Assembly (NCBI GenBank): GCA_963970005.1
Contig: CAXAMN010005180.1
Location: 254,318-318,317 of the forward strand
Reading direction: 5' to 3'
DNA from: Durusdinium trenchii
Lineage: Eukaryota; Sar; Dinophyceae; Suessiales; Symbiodiniaceae
DNA: 64,000 bases
Within the stretch, counting starts at the first letter, position 1, and each line of letters opens with the position of its first letter. Positions 1-9,696 of the stretch are shown here, one piece after another. The notes under the pieces are model-generated. The model did not search any database. It was given only the letters and a program-made list of their open reading frames with translations, and was not told where the DNA came from. Both the position numbers and the translations under genes were made by a program.

Positions 1-137
1 GGCTCACCACTGCAGAGCTGCCCGTGTGGCTGCAGGCAATCAGGGTTCGCAATGGCCAGTTTGGTCACCAAGGGGCTCAGGGGATGCTTCGTGATTTCCC
101 CCGACAACTCCAGACCTAGGTACCTGCACGCCGATGA

Positions 138-2198
138 ATGAAGCTTCCCGAGAACCAGAAGGAGGCACTTTGCCTGCTCGGCCTTATTGCAGCTCCCCTG
201 CAAGCGCTCTGGGTCATGGGAAATGTGCTCTTGGCAGCCTCGCGCTACGATGAGAGCATTGCGCCAATTGATCCAAACCTCATCCTGCATGAGTATAAGG
301 AGCACATCACTGCTAGCATGCAGCTCAATGCATCGAGCTCTTTGCACCTCATCAGCCTGGACCAAACTGGAGAGCCTTCTTGGTGGCGCAAGGTAACTCA
401 CGAGGCCACAGTCTTTGACCTCTTGCGAGCAGAGAGAATCAACAACGAATGGGGACACAAAGTCCGAGCATATGAAGACTCCGGCGAAGTTCCAGGGTTT
501 GATCTCTTGCTGGAGCATCAACATGGTATGAGGGTTGAACACTTGGCCAAGAAGAGCAGGATTGACCTTCACACGGCTCGAATTCTCCTGCAGTTCAAGG
601 TTCATGGTACAAGTCGCATTGCTCTGTTGCCTCGTGGCAGCATGCTCTTTGAGTTCTTTGATCAAATCGCAGATCAGCGACCTACAGCCTTTGACAATCT
701 CACAGGTGACATCGTGCCTATGGACACACGGATCTGGTTTCCCAGTTACGTTGCCGTTGACGCAGACTCCTTTCCATGTTGGCCTCTCCGATTTCAGCTG
801 GAAGGCAAAGGCATCTCGCAGAACGATCCGTTGACAACAGGTTGGTATGAAGAGGAGGTTGAGAACTATGCTCGCAATCTTCTGGAGCAAAAGGGTCTGG
901 CACTAGACCTCTTCTGGACGGCGAGATGGATTGTTGACACAGTCGAAGTCTGGCCACATGCAGCACATCAGCGCATCCTGGACAAGTGGAAACAGGGTGG
1001 CCTCGAACAAGATCGTCGATTTGGTATCCTATGGGAAGATTTCCACTGGAGTGCCTTCCTCGTGCATCGGGAGAAAGGACACCTTTTCGTTACCATCCTG
1101 GATAGCCACAAATCCGAGGCTACGGCATACATGGACATCTTCTTCGCCAGAGTCAGCAGGGCTCTTTCGTGTGCAAGCTACACAATTCAACTGAAGAAGG
1201 GAGTTGGACAATCCCATGGAACACATTGTGGGGCAGTTGCAGTACTCAACGTTGCCAGTCTCTTGGACAATTCCCAGCACTTCAACGAGCATGACGCCAT
1301 CCTTCTGCACGCTGCGATTCTGGGCCAGAGAACTACAATCCCTAGTCAGCTGCATCTGACCTTCATTTCGCCAACTCTCACTTGGCCGATGATTGGAGCA
1401 GGCCCGGACATCCAAGCCCAGCTTGCTGAGTTGATTCACAGCAAGGGGGTCCCTGAGGAGGCCAAGACCGCCAGGGCTCAGACCATTCTCCAGAGGTTGG
1501 GCATTCAACAAGTGACAAAGATCCTGGCAGATCGAAATCCACGGGCTGCGCTCAAAAGCTCAGCCAGTAAACCAGGTGTCTCCTTGAGAATTCTGTCAGA
1601 GGAGGAAAAGCAATACATTGAGATGCGAGCCTCGACCAAACATGGTGCGAACATTAAGAACCACAAGGACAAGAAAGAAAGGGAACAGGCATCCTCCTCG
1701 AAAGCAGCTGTCACTGAGAAGCTCATTCCTTCGCAGCTGGTTCTGGACCCCAAGATGTTCAAGGACGGCAATGGTGATCAGATACCACAGCTGCAATTCT
1801 CGCAGGTTGAAGCGGACCAGCACGGTCTAGCCATTTGCACACTGAGTGAGGCGGCTGCATTTCTCAATTCGCCCAAGTCCATCAGTCCGCATGCATTGGG
1901 CTTGCTGATACTCGAACCACCAGCTCCAGAAGTCATGCAGAAAGCCGGAGCAGTCAAGATGCGATTTCCTGCGCAATACATGGTGACAGGTGAGCAAGTC
2001 TTGATTTTTGGTGCCCTCCTGAGCATAGGAGACATCGACATCGACAGGGCCACAGCTGGATCGGTCTCCAAGCAACCTGCTTTGCCGACAGCGATCATCA
2101 AATATACTATACTTGCTATAGAGATCAATATCCTGGAAGCTGGCAACAATTCATTGATGCACCAGTCAGGGAAATTCTCAAAATGTTTGAACCGCTGA
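138..2198 (+). pseudogene. LINE 5' ORF with Ulp1/C48-like cysteine protease domain
   Basis: An open frame of 686 codons. The centre resembles a Ulp1/C48 cysteine protease: His303 in FHWSAFLV, Asp322 in TILDSHKSE, Gln358 and Cys364 in GQSHGTHCGA. The Gln-x5-Cys spacing and the His-Asp-Gln-Cys order are those of the SUMO/NEDD8 protease fold. The N-terminal 300 residues are not recognised; a Lys/Glu-rich stretch follows near residue 520. The frame opens directly after an in-frame stop (135-137), so the true start may be upstream. The coding signal leaves this frame near 2115: the +2 frame there reads FIDAPVREILKMFEPLNYC and runs into the next segment. The protease is therefore probably the N-terminal part of a longer ORF1 protein. 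Its role (processing the element's own polyprotein, or acting on host modifiers) is inference. Confidence 0.7.
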
Positions 2199-2845
2199 AC
2201 TATTGCGACGGCAAGAACTGCGGCTCGGCTTGCAACAAGACTCATCCAGACGTAGACAAAACATATGAAGCAGTGATCCTGCAGCTTTGGGGCAGGCACT
2301 ATACAGCAGCCACAGGGGCTAAGAAGACGCCGAAGGAAGCAGACCTGTTCTCTTTCCAGGTTCGTGTCCCTGCTGCAATTGTGCTCAACCTGGTTTCGAA
2401 CAATCCCGTTGGCCTCTACAGTGATCCCCGAACCGACGACTTTCGTGTCTCGCGTCCGGACTACTGCATCATCTGGCTCAACAAGGCTGACTTCACGCAG
2501 GTTGAGCATCTGAGCCGCACATGTGCTTTCGCCCTCTCCATCGCCAGGCATCGGCAAAGATTTGGCATCAGAGTCAAGAAGAACGATGAGGCCACCAAAG
2601 CATGGGCCGAACTCAAACCGGATCAGCACTTTCAGCCGGTGAAAATAGAACATATATACGAAGTATCGCCTGTGCCACACGGAACACAGAAGAAGACTAT
2701 GGAGAAAGTCATGAAGGAATGGAACTGGCCACGCCGTGTTCTACAACCAGGAAGGGGTTCCCACTTCCACATGTCATGGCAGGTAGGAGCGCAAGAGGAA
2801 CCCCCAGCCAGAGTGATGCAGGCATTTGTCAATCTGACGTCCTGA
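2114..2845 (+). pseudogene. LINE ORF1 segment with CCCH-type zinc motif
   Basis: A frame continuing the protease ORF after a frameshift. Near its start is a Cys/His cluster, YCDGKNCGSACNKTHP (C-x4-C-x3-C-x3-H), a plausible zinc-binding nucleic-acid module. About 180 residues follow without a recognised fold, ending HFHMSWQVGAQEEPPARVM. At about 2840 the frame closes and coding passes to frame 1 (DVLINPIRKVEVEALKPK). The ATG at 2183 is probably only an internal methionine, because the frame is open and coding-like upstream (GSWQQFIDAPVREILK). RNA binding by ORF1 is inferred from its position in the element. Confidence 0.6.
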
Positions 2846-3130
2846 TCAACCCTATTCGCAAAGTCGAGGTTGAGGCCTTGAAGCCGAAGATCATTGTGGC
2901 GCAGAAGACCCAGCAGCACTTTCGACAGGTGAACATCACCAAATCTGAAGGGCAAGATCCCTGGCTGAACAACAACGATCCTTGGGCCAAGTACCAGGCT
3001 TCCAGCTCAGCCGCTGCTCCGCTACCAGCACCAGCTTCTACGAAACGGATTGAAGAAATCAAAGGCACGCTCCAGCAGGAGGTGAAGGAGGCCATTCGAA
3101 AAGAGCTTCAAGCAGGAAATGCCGGGGAAG
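2836..3130 (+). pseudogene. LINE ORF1 C-terminal linker, cut by the inversion
   Basis: The coding frame resumes in frame 1 after the shift near 2840. It shows a low-complexity linker with repeated DPW (DPWLNNNDPWAKY), an Ala/Pro/Ser stretch, then the start of an acidic/basic helix (RIEEIKGTLQQEVKEAIRKE). About 3130 the sequence changes abruptly to the reverse complement of endonuclease-coding DNA. The natural continuation of this helix is found on the opposite strand at 4391-4137, which places the inversion breakpoint here. Confidence 0.6.
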
Positions 3131-3616
3131 GTATGTCCGACACTGCTTCCATCCTGTGTGCCAGCGCTCCTCCGGCCAAGGCAGTGTGAGAGCATAAGCG
3201 CGATAGTCAGTGACCTGAAGGACACCAGTCCATGAGCCAACTTGCTGTTGATGGTCACGAGCAGGCGCATGAAAGCCCGTGATGGAGGTGACCTTTCTGC
3301 TCTGCTGCGAGGCCAAATGCTTCAGTGCCCGTCGGAAGCTAGGAAAGTTGCCTCCCGTGAGATGAGTCTCCGAGAAACTGTGAATCCCAGGTCCAAGTGA
3401 GGCTACAAGCTGAATCTTGTCCCTCAATGAGCCTGCGTTTGACTGTGTCAACAGAAAAGTGTTGGGCGCAACCGGAATGGTTTCCAGTGGAAACGGCCCT
3501 GGATTGAGCGCTTCTCCTTGTCGATGGTATGGTGAGCTGAAGTCCTGGTCGTGCTGCCGAGGCACAGATGGAGTGAGGAAGCATTCCCAACAACCTCTAA
3601 GATCTGTCCATAGCAC
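3129..3616 (-). pseudogene. LINE AP endonuclease, N-terminal part (inverted)
   Basis: The minus frame reads GEALNPGPFPLE, then TQSNAGSLRDKIQLV and HSFSETHLTGG, then a segment ending near ERWHTGWKQCRTY. The Asn (QSNAGSL) and Glu-Thr-His (SETHL) motifs match the first two blocks of apurinic-type endonucleases that nick target DNA for target-primed reverse transcription. The frame then runs into antisense of the ORF1 linker at about 3129. The remaining endonuclease blocks are on the + strand from 4394. Confidence 0.7.
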
Positions 3617-4136
3617 TGCCAGGAACCATCAGATCGAAGTGTCGGAGAGCACTCGGCACTCGTCGATGTAGTGTGTGTAGAGCAAAGATCCGTTCTGCTC
3701 AATCCTGCTAGTCGGATGTGGTGTATGAACCTGCTGAGTCTCCACTGAGCCGTCGCAAGAAAAAGCAAAGGCTTCACCCCAAGTGAAGAGCAAACAGATC
3801 CAAAACAGGAACTTTTGAAACTGTCTGAAGATTAGGACCTCTGGTTGGGTCCGACAAGATTGGCGGCCGTGTCTGGGTCGCTTGTGGTGTGGCTGAGGCG
3901 TGCTGTCCGGTTCACATCCATCAGCCGGCCAAAACTGTGTATGCTTGAAACTGCTCGGTAGAGATTGGAAGTCGTTGCCAGTTAACACAGCGTGGGTCAG
4001 ACGGTACACCAGCGGTCTCAGACATGGGACCCGACCCGTCCTGGGCTAACTGACAACTGGGAAGTAGAGCATGAAGTGACTGTTTCATCGAACCCGGCCA
4101 GCGTCCCAGTCGAGTAACGCTGCGGGTCTGCCATAG

Positions 4137-4391
4137 TCATTCATGGCGCTGGCGCTTCTCAAGAAGGGCTTCGAGCCTGCTGAATTGCTTCTCGAAAGAT
4201 TGGTTCAGTTCCCCTTGCAAGTTGGAGAACTGTGCTTTCATCTGCTCCGATTGGGCCCCAACTTCTTGTTTCAGCTGGGTGAGCTGTGCCTCTTGTCTGT
4301 TCAGCTTTGTCTGAGCATCTTGAATCCATCCTTTTAGTGTACTGTTCTGGCTCTTTACTTCCTGCAAGGCTGTTTCGAGATGGTCCATGCG
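4137..4391 (-). pseudogene. LINE ORF1 coiled-coil tail (inverted)
   Basis: The minus strand reads a heptad-rich segment beginning RMDHLETALQEVKSQNSTLK and ending SRLEALLEKRQRHE with a stop. It has no Pro or Gly breaks in the core and is rich in Gln, Glu, Leu and Lys, as expected for a trimerising or dimerising coiled coil of a LINE ORF1. It is the direct continuation of the + strand helix ending near 3128, and its displacement defines the right inversion breakpoint. Confidence 0.65.
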
Positions 4392-4393
4392 TC

Positions 4394-4720
4394 CGCCTCC
4401 AAGTTGCTCGACACAATGTGGGTGGCACACCACTGGTGGTCGCTTCAGTCTATGGCTATCCGACTGGTCCCACATGGGGGCCGCAAGCCCACTCTCTCAC
4501 CAACTCATTGTTGAGCACACTCACCAAGCAGATAGTTTACGGGGCTACCGGGCCAAGAATCATCTGCGGGGACTTCAATAGCAATGGTGTCTGGAGCAGC
4601 AGAGACTCTGGCAAGCTCAAGGCTGGCATTGTGCTCAGGACTATGCGGTTAAGTTCCTGGGCCATGAATGGACACCGACAAATGGTACCAAGTTAGCTGT
4701 TGATCAAGTCTGGATCTCGC
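4394..4720 (+). pseudogene. LINE AP endonuclease, C-terminal part
   Basis: Frame 2 reads LVVASVYGYPTGPTW, then RIICGDFNSNG, the Gly-Asp-Phe-Asn catalytic block of APE-type endonucleases. The domain begins on the other strand inside the inverted block. Past residue ~100 the sequence becomes unlike the family (KLKAGIVLRTMRLS), so a frameshift lies near 4600-4700. The last family block (usually Ser-Asp-His) appears degraded as GHATLALHFS near 4772. Confidence 0.7.
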
Positions 4721-5774
4721 CTGAAGCTGCGTTGCTGCTACAGCGTGTTTCAATTTGCCAAGTCTTTCGAGGACATGCCACTCTTGCTTTACACTTCAGT
4801 GCGGAACAGAAGGCAACCCAGATCCAATGCTGGCCGAGGCCCTCGCTTCTGCCATGGGAGGCTTTGAAAGGTGCCTATGACAGTCTTCAGGATAGTCTAC
4901 CAGAATTGCCACCGGCGGATGCCACAATGGCCTACAAGGCCTGGGCGAAGAGCATTGAAGACAATTTTGAATCAGCGGCCAAATCGGAAGCCTTGCAATT
5001 GCCGCCGCAAGCCCGGGGTAGAGGACAAAGGACCTCGCCCAGTCAGCGAACAGTGCTGGTCACCACACGCCGAAGACCACAAGAGGGTGAGCTGGAATTA
5101 AAAGATGATTTTGTCAGTACAGCAGTGAGACACTGGCCGCCGAATGCAGTCGCTCTTGCATGCACTTCGATCCACTTCAAAATCCTTGAACTGCGAGGTG
5201 CACAAGATCGAACTTTGGAGCGCCATTGTTCGCGCCAAAGGCTTCGAGTCTTCATTTCCGCACTGGTGGAATAATCGGGAACCAAAGCTACCTGATACGC
5301 AGATTGTCCTTCCTGCAGGTTGCCCTGAGCTGGCAAAAATGGACCTCATCTTCCAGGAGTTCCAGGTCCACTTTCGCTCGTTTGAAGCATGGCATGCTAA
5401 GCAGCGCATTGAGCGCTATGAAATGCTGCACGAGAAGTCCACTCGGCAACTGCACAAAGAGCTAAAAGGACAGAAAGCCGACTGTGTTCAGCATTTTCAC
5501 TTTGATGAAGCTTTTGAAGTTGTTGATACTGATCAAGATATGATACGGCTAGATAAACCAGTCAACGCTTCGGCTCATAGTTGCTGGTTGCATGAAAACG
5601 AGTTAATTCATTTGACCATTTGGTGCTCTTCAAGACCAGCAAACCACTTGCTCTTGGAGACACCATTCTTTTGCGCAGTTTTGTTTCAGACATGGAAGGC
5701 ATCTGTTCGAGGTTGACCGAACACTGGAGCAAACGTTGGTGTCAAATCTCAGCACAGTCACCTGAGCAGGTAAG
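4720..5774 (+). pseudogene. LINE region between endonuclease and RT, three frames
   Basis: Coding-like sequence passes through frame 1 (4732 to ~5145, with YWPRPS-like text CWPRPSLLPWEALKG), frame 2 (5144 to ~5610, with IELWSAIVRAKGFESSFPHWW) and frame 1 again (5620 to ~5773, with LTEHWSKRWCQ). Each shift is abrupt and the new frame is open on the far side, as expected from single-base indels in one ancestral ORF. No separate domain is recognised; this is the linker that precedes RT in such elements. Confidence 0.55.
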
Positions 5775-7499
5775 GTGCTTGACTTTGCCAGAGCTTTTCT
5801 TCCTCGTCTTGATTTTCAGTTGGCTCCGCTTACCATCATTGAATGGCAGGAGGCCTTGAAACGGATGAAAACCACTGCAGCTCGTGGAGCTGACAGTATC
5901 AGCCGATTGGATCTTCTTTCGCTCTCGGAAAGGCATCTTGGCTGGTTGGTGCAGCTCTTTAATGCCATTGAGGCGGAAGACACGACCTGGCCACGGCAGA
6001 TGCTCACGGGTCTGGTGACCTGTATCAGCAAGGTGGATGATCCACACTTACCTGACCATTTTCGACCGATCCACTTGTTCACTGTCGCGCACAGGGTGTG
6101 GGCCAGTATCAGAGTCCGACAATTGCTTCGTCTTTTGTTGCCTTTTGTCCCAGAAGAGCTTCATGGATTCATGCCCACCAAGGAGACCACGCAGGTCTGG
6201 TTTGAAATCCAGTGTTGGATTGAGTTAGCCATGGCACAAGGGGTGGAATGGCATGGATGCTCGGCCGACATACAGAAATGCTTTAACAGCGTAGAACGTC
6301 CAGCTTACTTTGTCCTAGCTGAGCAATTGGGCACACCCAAATGCATTCGAGCGCCTTGGCAAGCATTCTTGGCCAACTTTGAACGGCGCTTTCAGGTCAT
6401 GCACACGGTTAGCTCCCCGATCCACTCCATCCAGGGTTTTCCCGAGGGCTGTCCACTGAGCATCCTCACGATGATACACATTGGTTGGGGTTACCATATT
6501 TTCATGCACTTCTTTCACCCACAGGTTCAGTGTTTGTCATTTGTGGACAATCTGGATTTTCATGGGGGCACAGCTGAAGAAATCTGCCAAGCTGTAGATG
6601 GCACGCAAGTTTGGTTTGAAGACTACGGGCTCAGCCTCGACATGTCCAAGACCTTTTACTGGTCCACTAGTGCTGCCGCGCGGCAAACATGGCAACGACA
6701 AGGATTCAAGGTCTTTACGGACACCAAAGAACTCGGCGGGGCGATGACTATGTGCAGATCGATTCGGAACAGGGCCCTCAAGGCCAGATCAGAGGGTCTG
6801 GAGACGAAATGGAAGCAGTTATCCAAGTCTCTGGCTCCAGTCTTTCACAAGCTGCAGGTGTTGGCTACTGTTTTCTGGCCCTTAGCGCTTCACGGTGCCT
6901 CCGCTTGTTTACTGGCAGAAGGACATCTCACAGCCTTGAGAAGGGCCGCTACCAAGGCCATTGGGCTCAATTGCGCCGGAGCCAACTCATGGCTTCGCTT
7001 CATGCTGCTGGATAGGATGGTGCAAGACCCCAGTTTTTACCACCACAAGACAGCGGTCATGACTTTTCGCAGAATGTTACAGAAAGCGCCTGACTTGCTG
7101 CACATGTGGCGATTACACTTCGGGCACTTGGGCAGCCCATTCCTTCCAGGGCCATACACCAATTTGATTCATTTCTTTGGCCTGATTGGGTGGACGGTTG
7201 TGGATCCACCCTGGATTGCCGATCACCACGGATGTCTCCACGATCTACTGACCCAGGACAAGGGATATCTCCTGGCCAGGCTGGAAGATGCATGGGCCCA
7301 GTATGTTGCAAGCCGTGTCAAGCGTGCCCGAATGAGTGAGCTGGTAGGTATAGAGTTGGAACTTTCTCGCTTGGACCACCACAAGCTCGAACCTCGTTCA
7401 AGCTTAAGAGTCTCGGCCATCCAAACAGGGGCTTTTTTGTCGGCTAGTGAACAGAGCAAGTTCGACACTACCAAATCCTTGTTGCGCCAGGAGTGTTAA
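5775..7499 (+). pseudogene. LINE reverse transcriptase
   Basis: A 574-codon frame with ordered RT blocks: AARGADSISRLDLLSL, LTGLVTCISKVDDPHLPDHF and RPIHL (fingers), the first catalytic Asp in CSADIQKCFNSV, QGFPEGCPLSILTM (block B), and FVDNLDFHGG (block C, 6540-6551). Block C is normally a-x-Asp-Asp; here the second Asp is Asn. A thumb and connection region follows to RQEC and a stop. The frame shifts by one base at about 7492 into the RNase H segment. The catalytic function is target-primed reverse transcription; this copy is disabled by flanking frameshifts. Confidence 0.85.
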
Positions 7500-8386
7500 G
7501 TCCCCGACGACAGGGTTCATTGAATTGGCATTATTGCCCTCGGTATGCCTCCATCCGGGAACATTTGCAATTTGACCCGTCGGTTTTTGAAGATTTGCCC
7601 GATTGCGCCAAATACCACCTCTTGGTGCCCAAACTTTCTGAATCCTTGAGACTGATGGCATATTTGGAGGCTATGCCCGATCGCACCTTGGATTTTGAAT
7701 CTTTTGAGGTTGCTTCAGGGCGGATACAACACCTGTTCACAGATGGGGCTTGTCGCAAGCATGCTCCATACACGTGGCTGGCAGCCTGGTCCGTTCAAAA
7801 CGCTTCTACTGGACAACTCATAGCAGCAGCTCCGCTCCGTGGAGGCAAGCAGACGGCGCATCGGGCAGAGCTCCAGGCGCTTTACTCGGCAGTGGAATGG
7901 GGAAATTGCGTCAATTCATCAATCTGCCTTTGGTCTGACTCCTCGAACAATGTTGACACACTGGAGAAGCTCCTTCAGGGGGGACTGATGAGCCTTCCAG
8001 AGCAGGAGCTTGACCTCTGGACCCACATCGCCGCTGAGCTGGAACACAGAAAGCATCTGGCCACCTACATCAGGTGGATCCCATCGCACTTACGCCAATC
8101 CTCACTCGAGGACGACTTCGAAGCATGGATCTCGCACTGGAATGATCGCGCTGATACTGCAGCGGTTCTCACGAATCTCCATCGAGATCCGCTCTGTCTG
8201 CAACTGGCTAAAGAGAAGTCCCGCCAATATGAGCGACTTGGTGCTCTTTTGAAGCAGCTCCGCGCTTTCTACCTGGCAGTAGCTGATGACACTGCTCCGA
8301 AGCAGTCTAGTCACAGCACGACTGAGGCACCGGTAGTTAGAACGGTAGATGCAGACATTCTCGCAGAGCACCTTCCAATTGGCTGA
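7493..8386 (+). pseudogene. LINE RNase H domain and preceding Cys/His patch
   Basis: Frame 2 continues the RT after a frameshift. It starts with a Cys/His-containing patch (NWHYCPRYASIREHLQ), then RNase H: LFTDGACRKH (first Asp, near residue 84), TAHRAELQALYSAVEW (Glu near 125), CLWSDSSNNV (Asp near 149), and WIPSHL with HWNDRADTAA for the last catalytic region. All four acidic positions are present. The frame ends with a stop at 8384-8386. The track-style start at 7493 is a GTG and is not a real initiation site. Confidence 0.8.
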
Positions 8387-9689
8387 GCCATGCTCACAGG
8401 GCTGCAGCAGACGTATCCGTCGGCTTTTGCCAATGACCTGGTTGAGCTGTTATAGAGTGGGAAACGCTGGAGACTTGTCCTTTTTGGGTTTCGGACATCG
8501 AGCTGGTTTTTTTGTCGAGTATCGGGTTTGCTTTTCCCCTTGACTCTCCAGCGGGGCGGAGGATGACGCCTTTCTTTGAGCTCTTTGCCAAACCCCCTAT
8601 CACTCAGCTGTTGAAACCTGTTTGCGTCACTCTCGACTTGGTTTTGCGTGGTCTTGGGCTTCTTGATTGGCGGAGGGTTGACTTTGTTTCCGCTGACCTT
8701 GGCATCTTAAAGAAAGGCGGAGCCACCTTTCTTGGGGTCCCTGATGGGCTGGCCACGAGAGCCAGAGAGGCTGTGAGACAATTCACACGCCGGAGGCCAT
8801 TCAGGACCGTCCAGGATTTTTCACGTCCACTTCCCGCTTTTTAGATGTTCGTGGCCTGAGACAGTGGTCGCTCCGCGCCGCTCTTGCTGCGCGAGGATCA
8901 CGGGACGCGCGGTCCGATTCGTCTGTGATAAAAATATACAATTCCCCAATCGCGAAGCTTTGGGGTCTTCAGCCATAGTATAAAGACTCCGGGGCAGCTC
9001 GAAGCAAATACTGAAGCAGGTTCAGCAAGTTCCGAGGAGGTTCCGGAGCAAGTTCCGGAAGAAGTCTCCAGAACTTCCTCCACAACCTGCTCCCGAACTT
9101 GCTCGCAACCTGCAACCTGCAGTGAGGTCATGCTGTCGCACTGACTTGGTAGCAGACTCCAGAGCGGGTTCCGGAGCAGGTTTGCTGTTCTTGCTTGTAG
9201 TAGTGTTGTCGCACTTGCACATATGTGGGCACATGATATGCACTACGCCGACGTATTGCCATGTTGCTATGCTGCGTGGCATATTGAAAAGGTTCACACT
9301 TCTGAAGACATCACTGTCTGGCAAAGACACGAATTTGCGATGGCCATTGCCTAGTAGGCTGATTTTGATGCCCAGCTGTTGGTGAAATTCTTTTGTGGCT
9401 CAGAGCCTCCTCATTGTTCCACCGTCGTGGTCCTCCAAAGACTTCAGCTGGAAAAACCTTGTCGGCGGAGAAGCGCAGGAGGTCACAGGCTGCGTCGCCC
9501 ATGCGAACGTGGAGAGAAAGGCCTACTCCATGGGTCTCCATAGCTGACCTCATCAATGCAGCCAAAAATCAGATCCTGTTCTTCCAAACAAGAGTCACAA
9601 GAATGGAAAGGCATTTTGGCAAATATCGAGTCGCAGCAGCGAGTCGCGGAGCATTTCCCTTGCTTCCTCCAAAGACTTGCTCTTTTTTA
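8387..9689. other. LINE 3' flank and intergenic DNA
   Basis: No gene was supported. The first ~500 bases are probably the LINE 3' untranslated region; an open + frame at 8512-8844 (VPDGLATRAREAVRQFTRRR) has no recognised motif. At 9016-9113 is an imperfect hairpin, listed separately. Minus-strand text near 9311-9565 (VGLSLHVRMGDAACDLLRF) may be a further 3' exon of the ankyrin gene, but its edges could not be fixed. Confidence 0.4.
9016..9113. repeat. Imperfect inverted repeat, ~44 bp arms
   Basis: The left arm (9016-9059) and the right arm (9070-9113) are imperfect reverse complements built from repeated GTTCCGGAGCAG-like words, separated by about 10 bases. Similar words recur at 9166-9182 without pairing. 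It could form a long stem in DNA or RNA. Nothing coding is seen in it. Confidence 0.5.
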
Positions 9690-9696
9690 TGAAAAC

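Larger units (their letters stand above)
3129..4393. other. Inverted internal block of the LINE (~1.26 kb)
   Basis: Both flanks are read on the + strand, while this block carries the intervening LINE sequence on the minus strand. Reading minus from 4393 to 3129 gives, in order, the ORF1 coiled coil with its stop, a spacer, the start of the next ORF with an NPGP motif, and the first third of the AP endonuclease. The + strand resumes at about 4394 with the endonuclease middle (RLQVARHNVGGTPLVVASVY). Both joins fall within a few bases of short GTCCG sequences, present in the same orientation at 3134 and 4391. The arrangement is a simple inversion, not LINE twin priming, because the 5' part is in normal orientation. 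Confidence 0.75.
1..8900 (+). mobile_element. Degenerate non-LTR (LINE) retrotransposon
   Basis: The window opens inside, or just upstream of, a LINE-type element read left to right. Ordered remnants are a C48-like protease, a CCCH finger and ORF1 segment, a coiled coil, an AP-type endonuclease, a reverse transcriptase and an RNase H. The reading frame changes near 2115, 2840, 4700, 5145, 5615, 5773 and 7492, and 3129-4393 is inverted, so this copy cannot encode intact proteins. The left end may lie outside the window: positions 3-110 hold a short coding-like frame (TAELPVWLQAIRVRNG) before a stop. The right boundary is not sharp; no poly(A) tail or target-site duplication was found, and 8900 is an estimate. 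The domain order is that of APE-type LINEs with an RNase H. The family name is not determined. Confidence 0.85.

Noticed and set aside
3417-4009. Short + and minus ORFs in the LINE spacer
   Set aside because: They overlap the inverted block and show no motif other than the NPGP/endonuclease frame.
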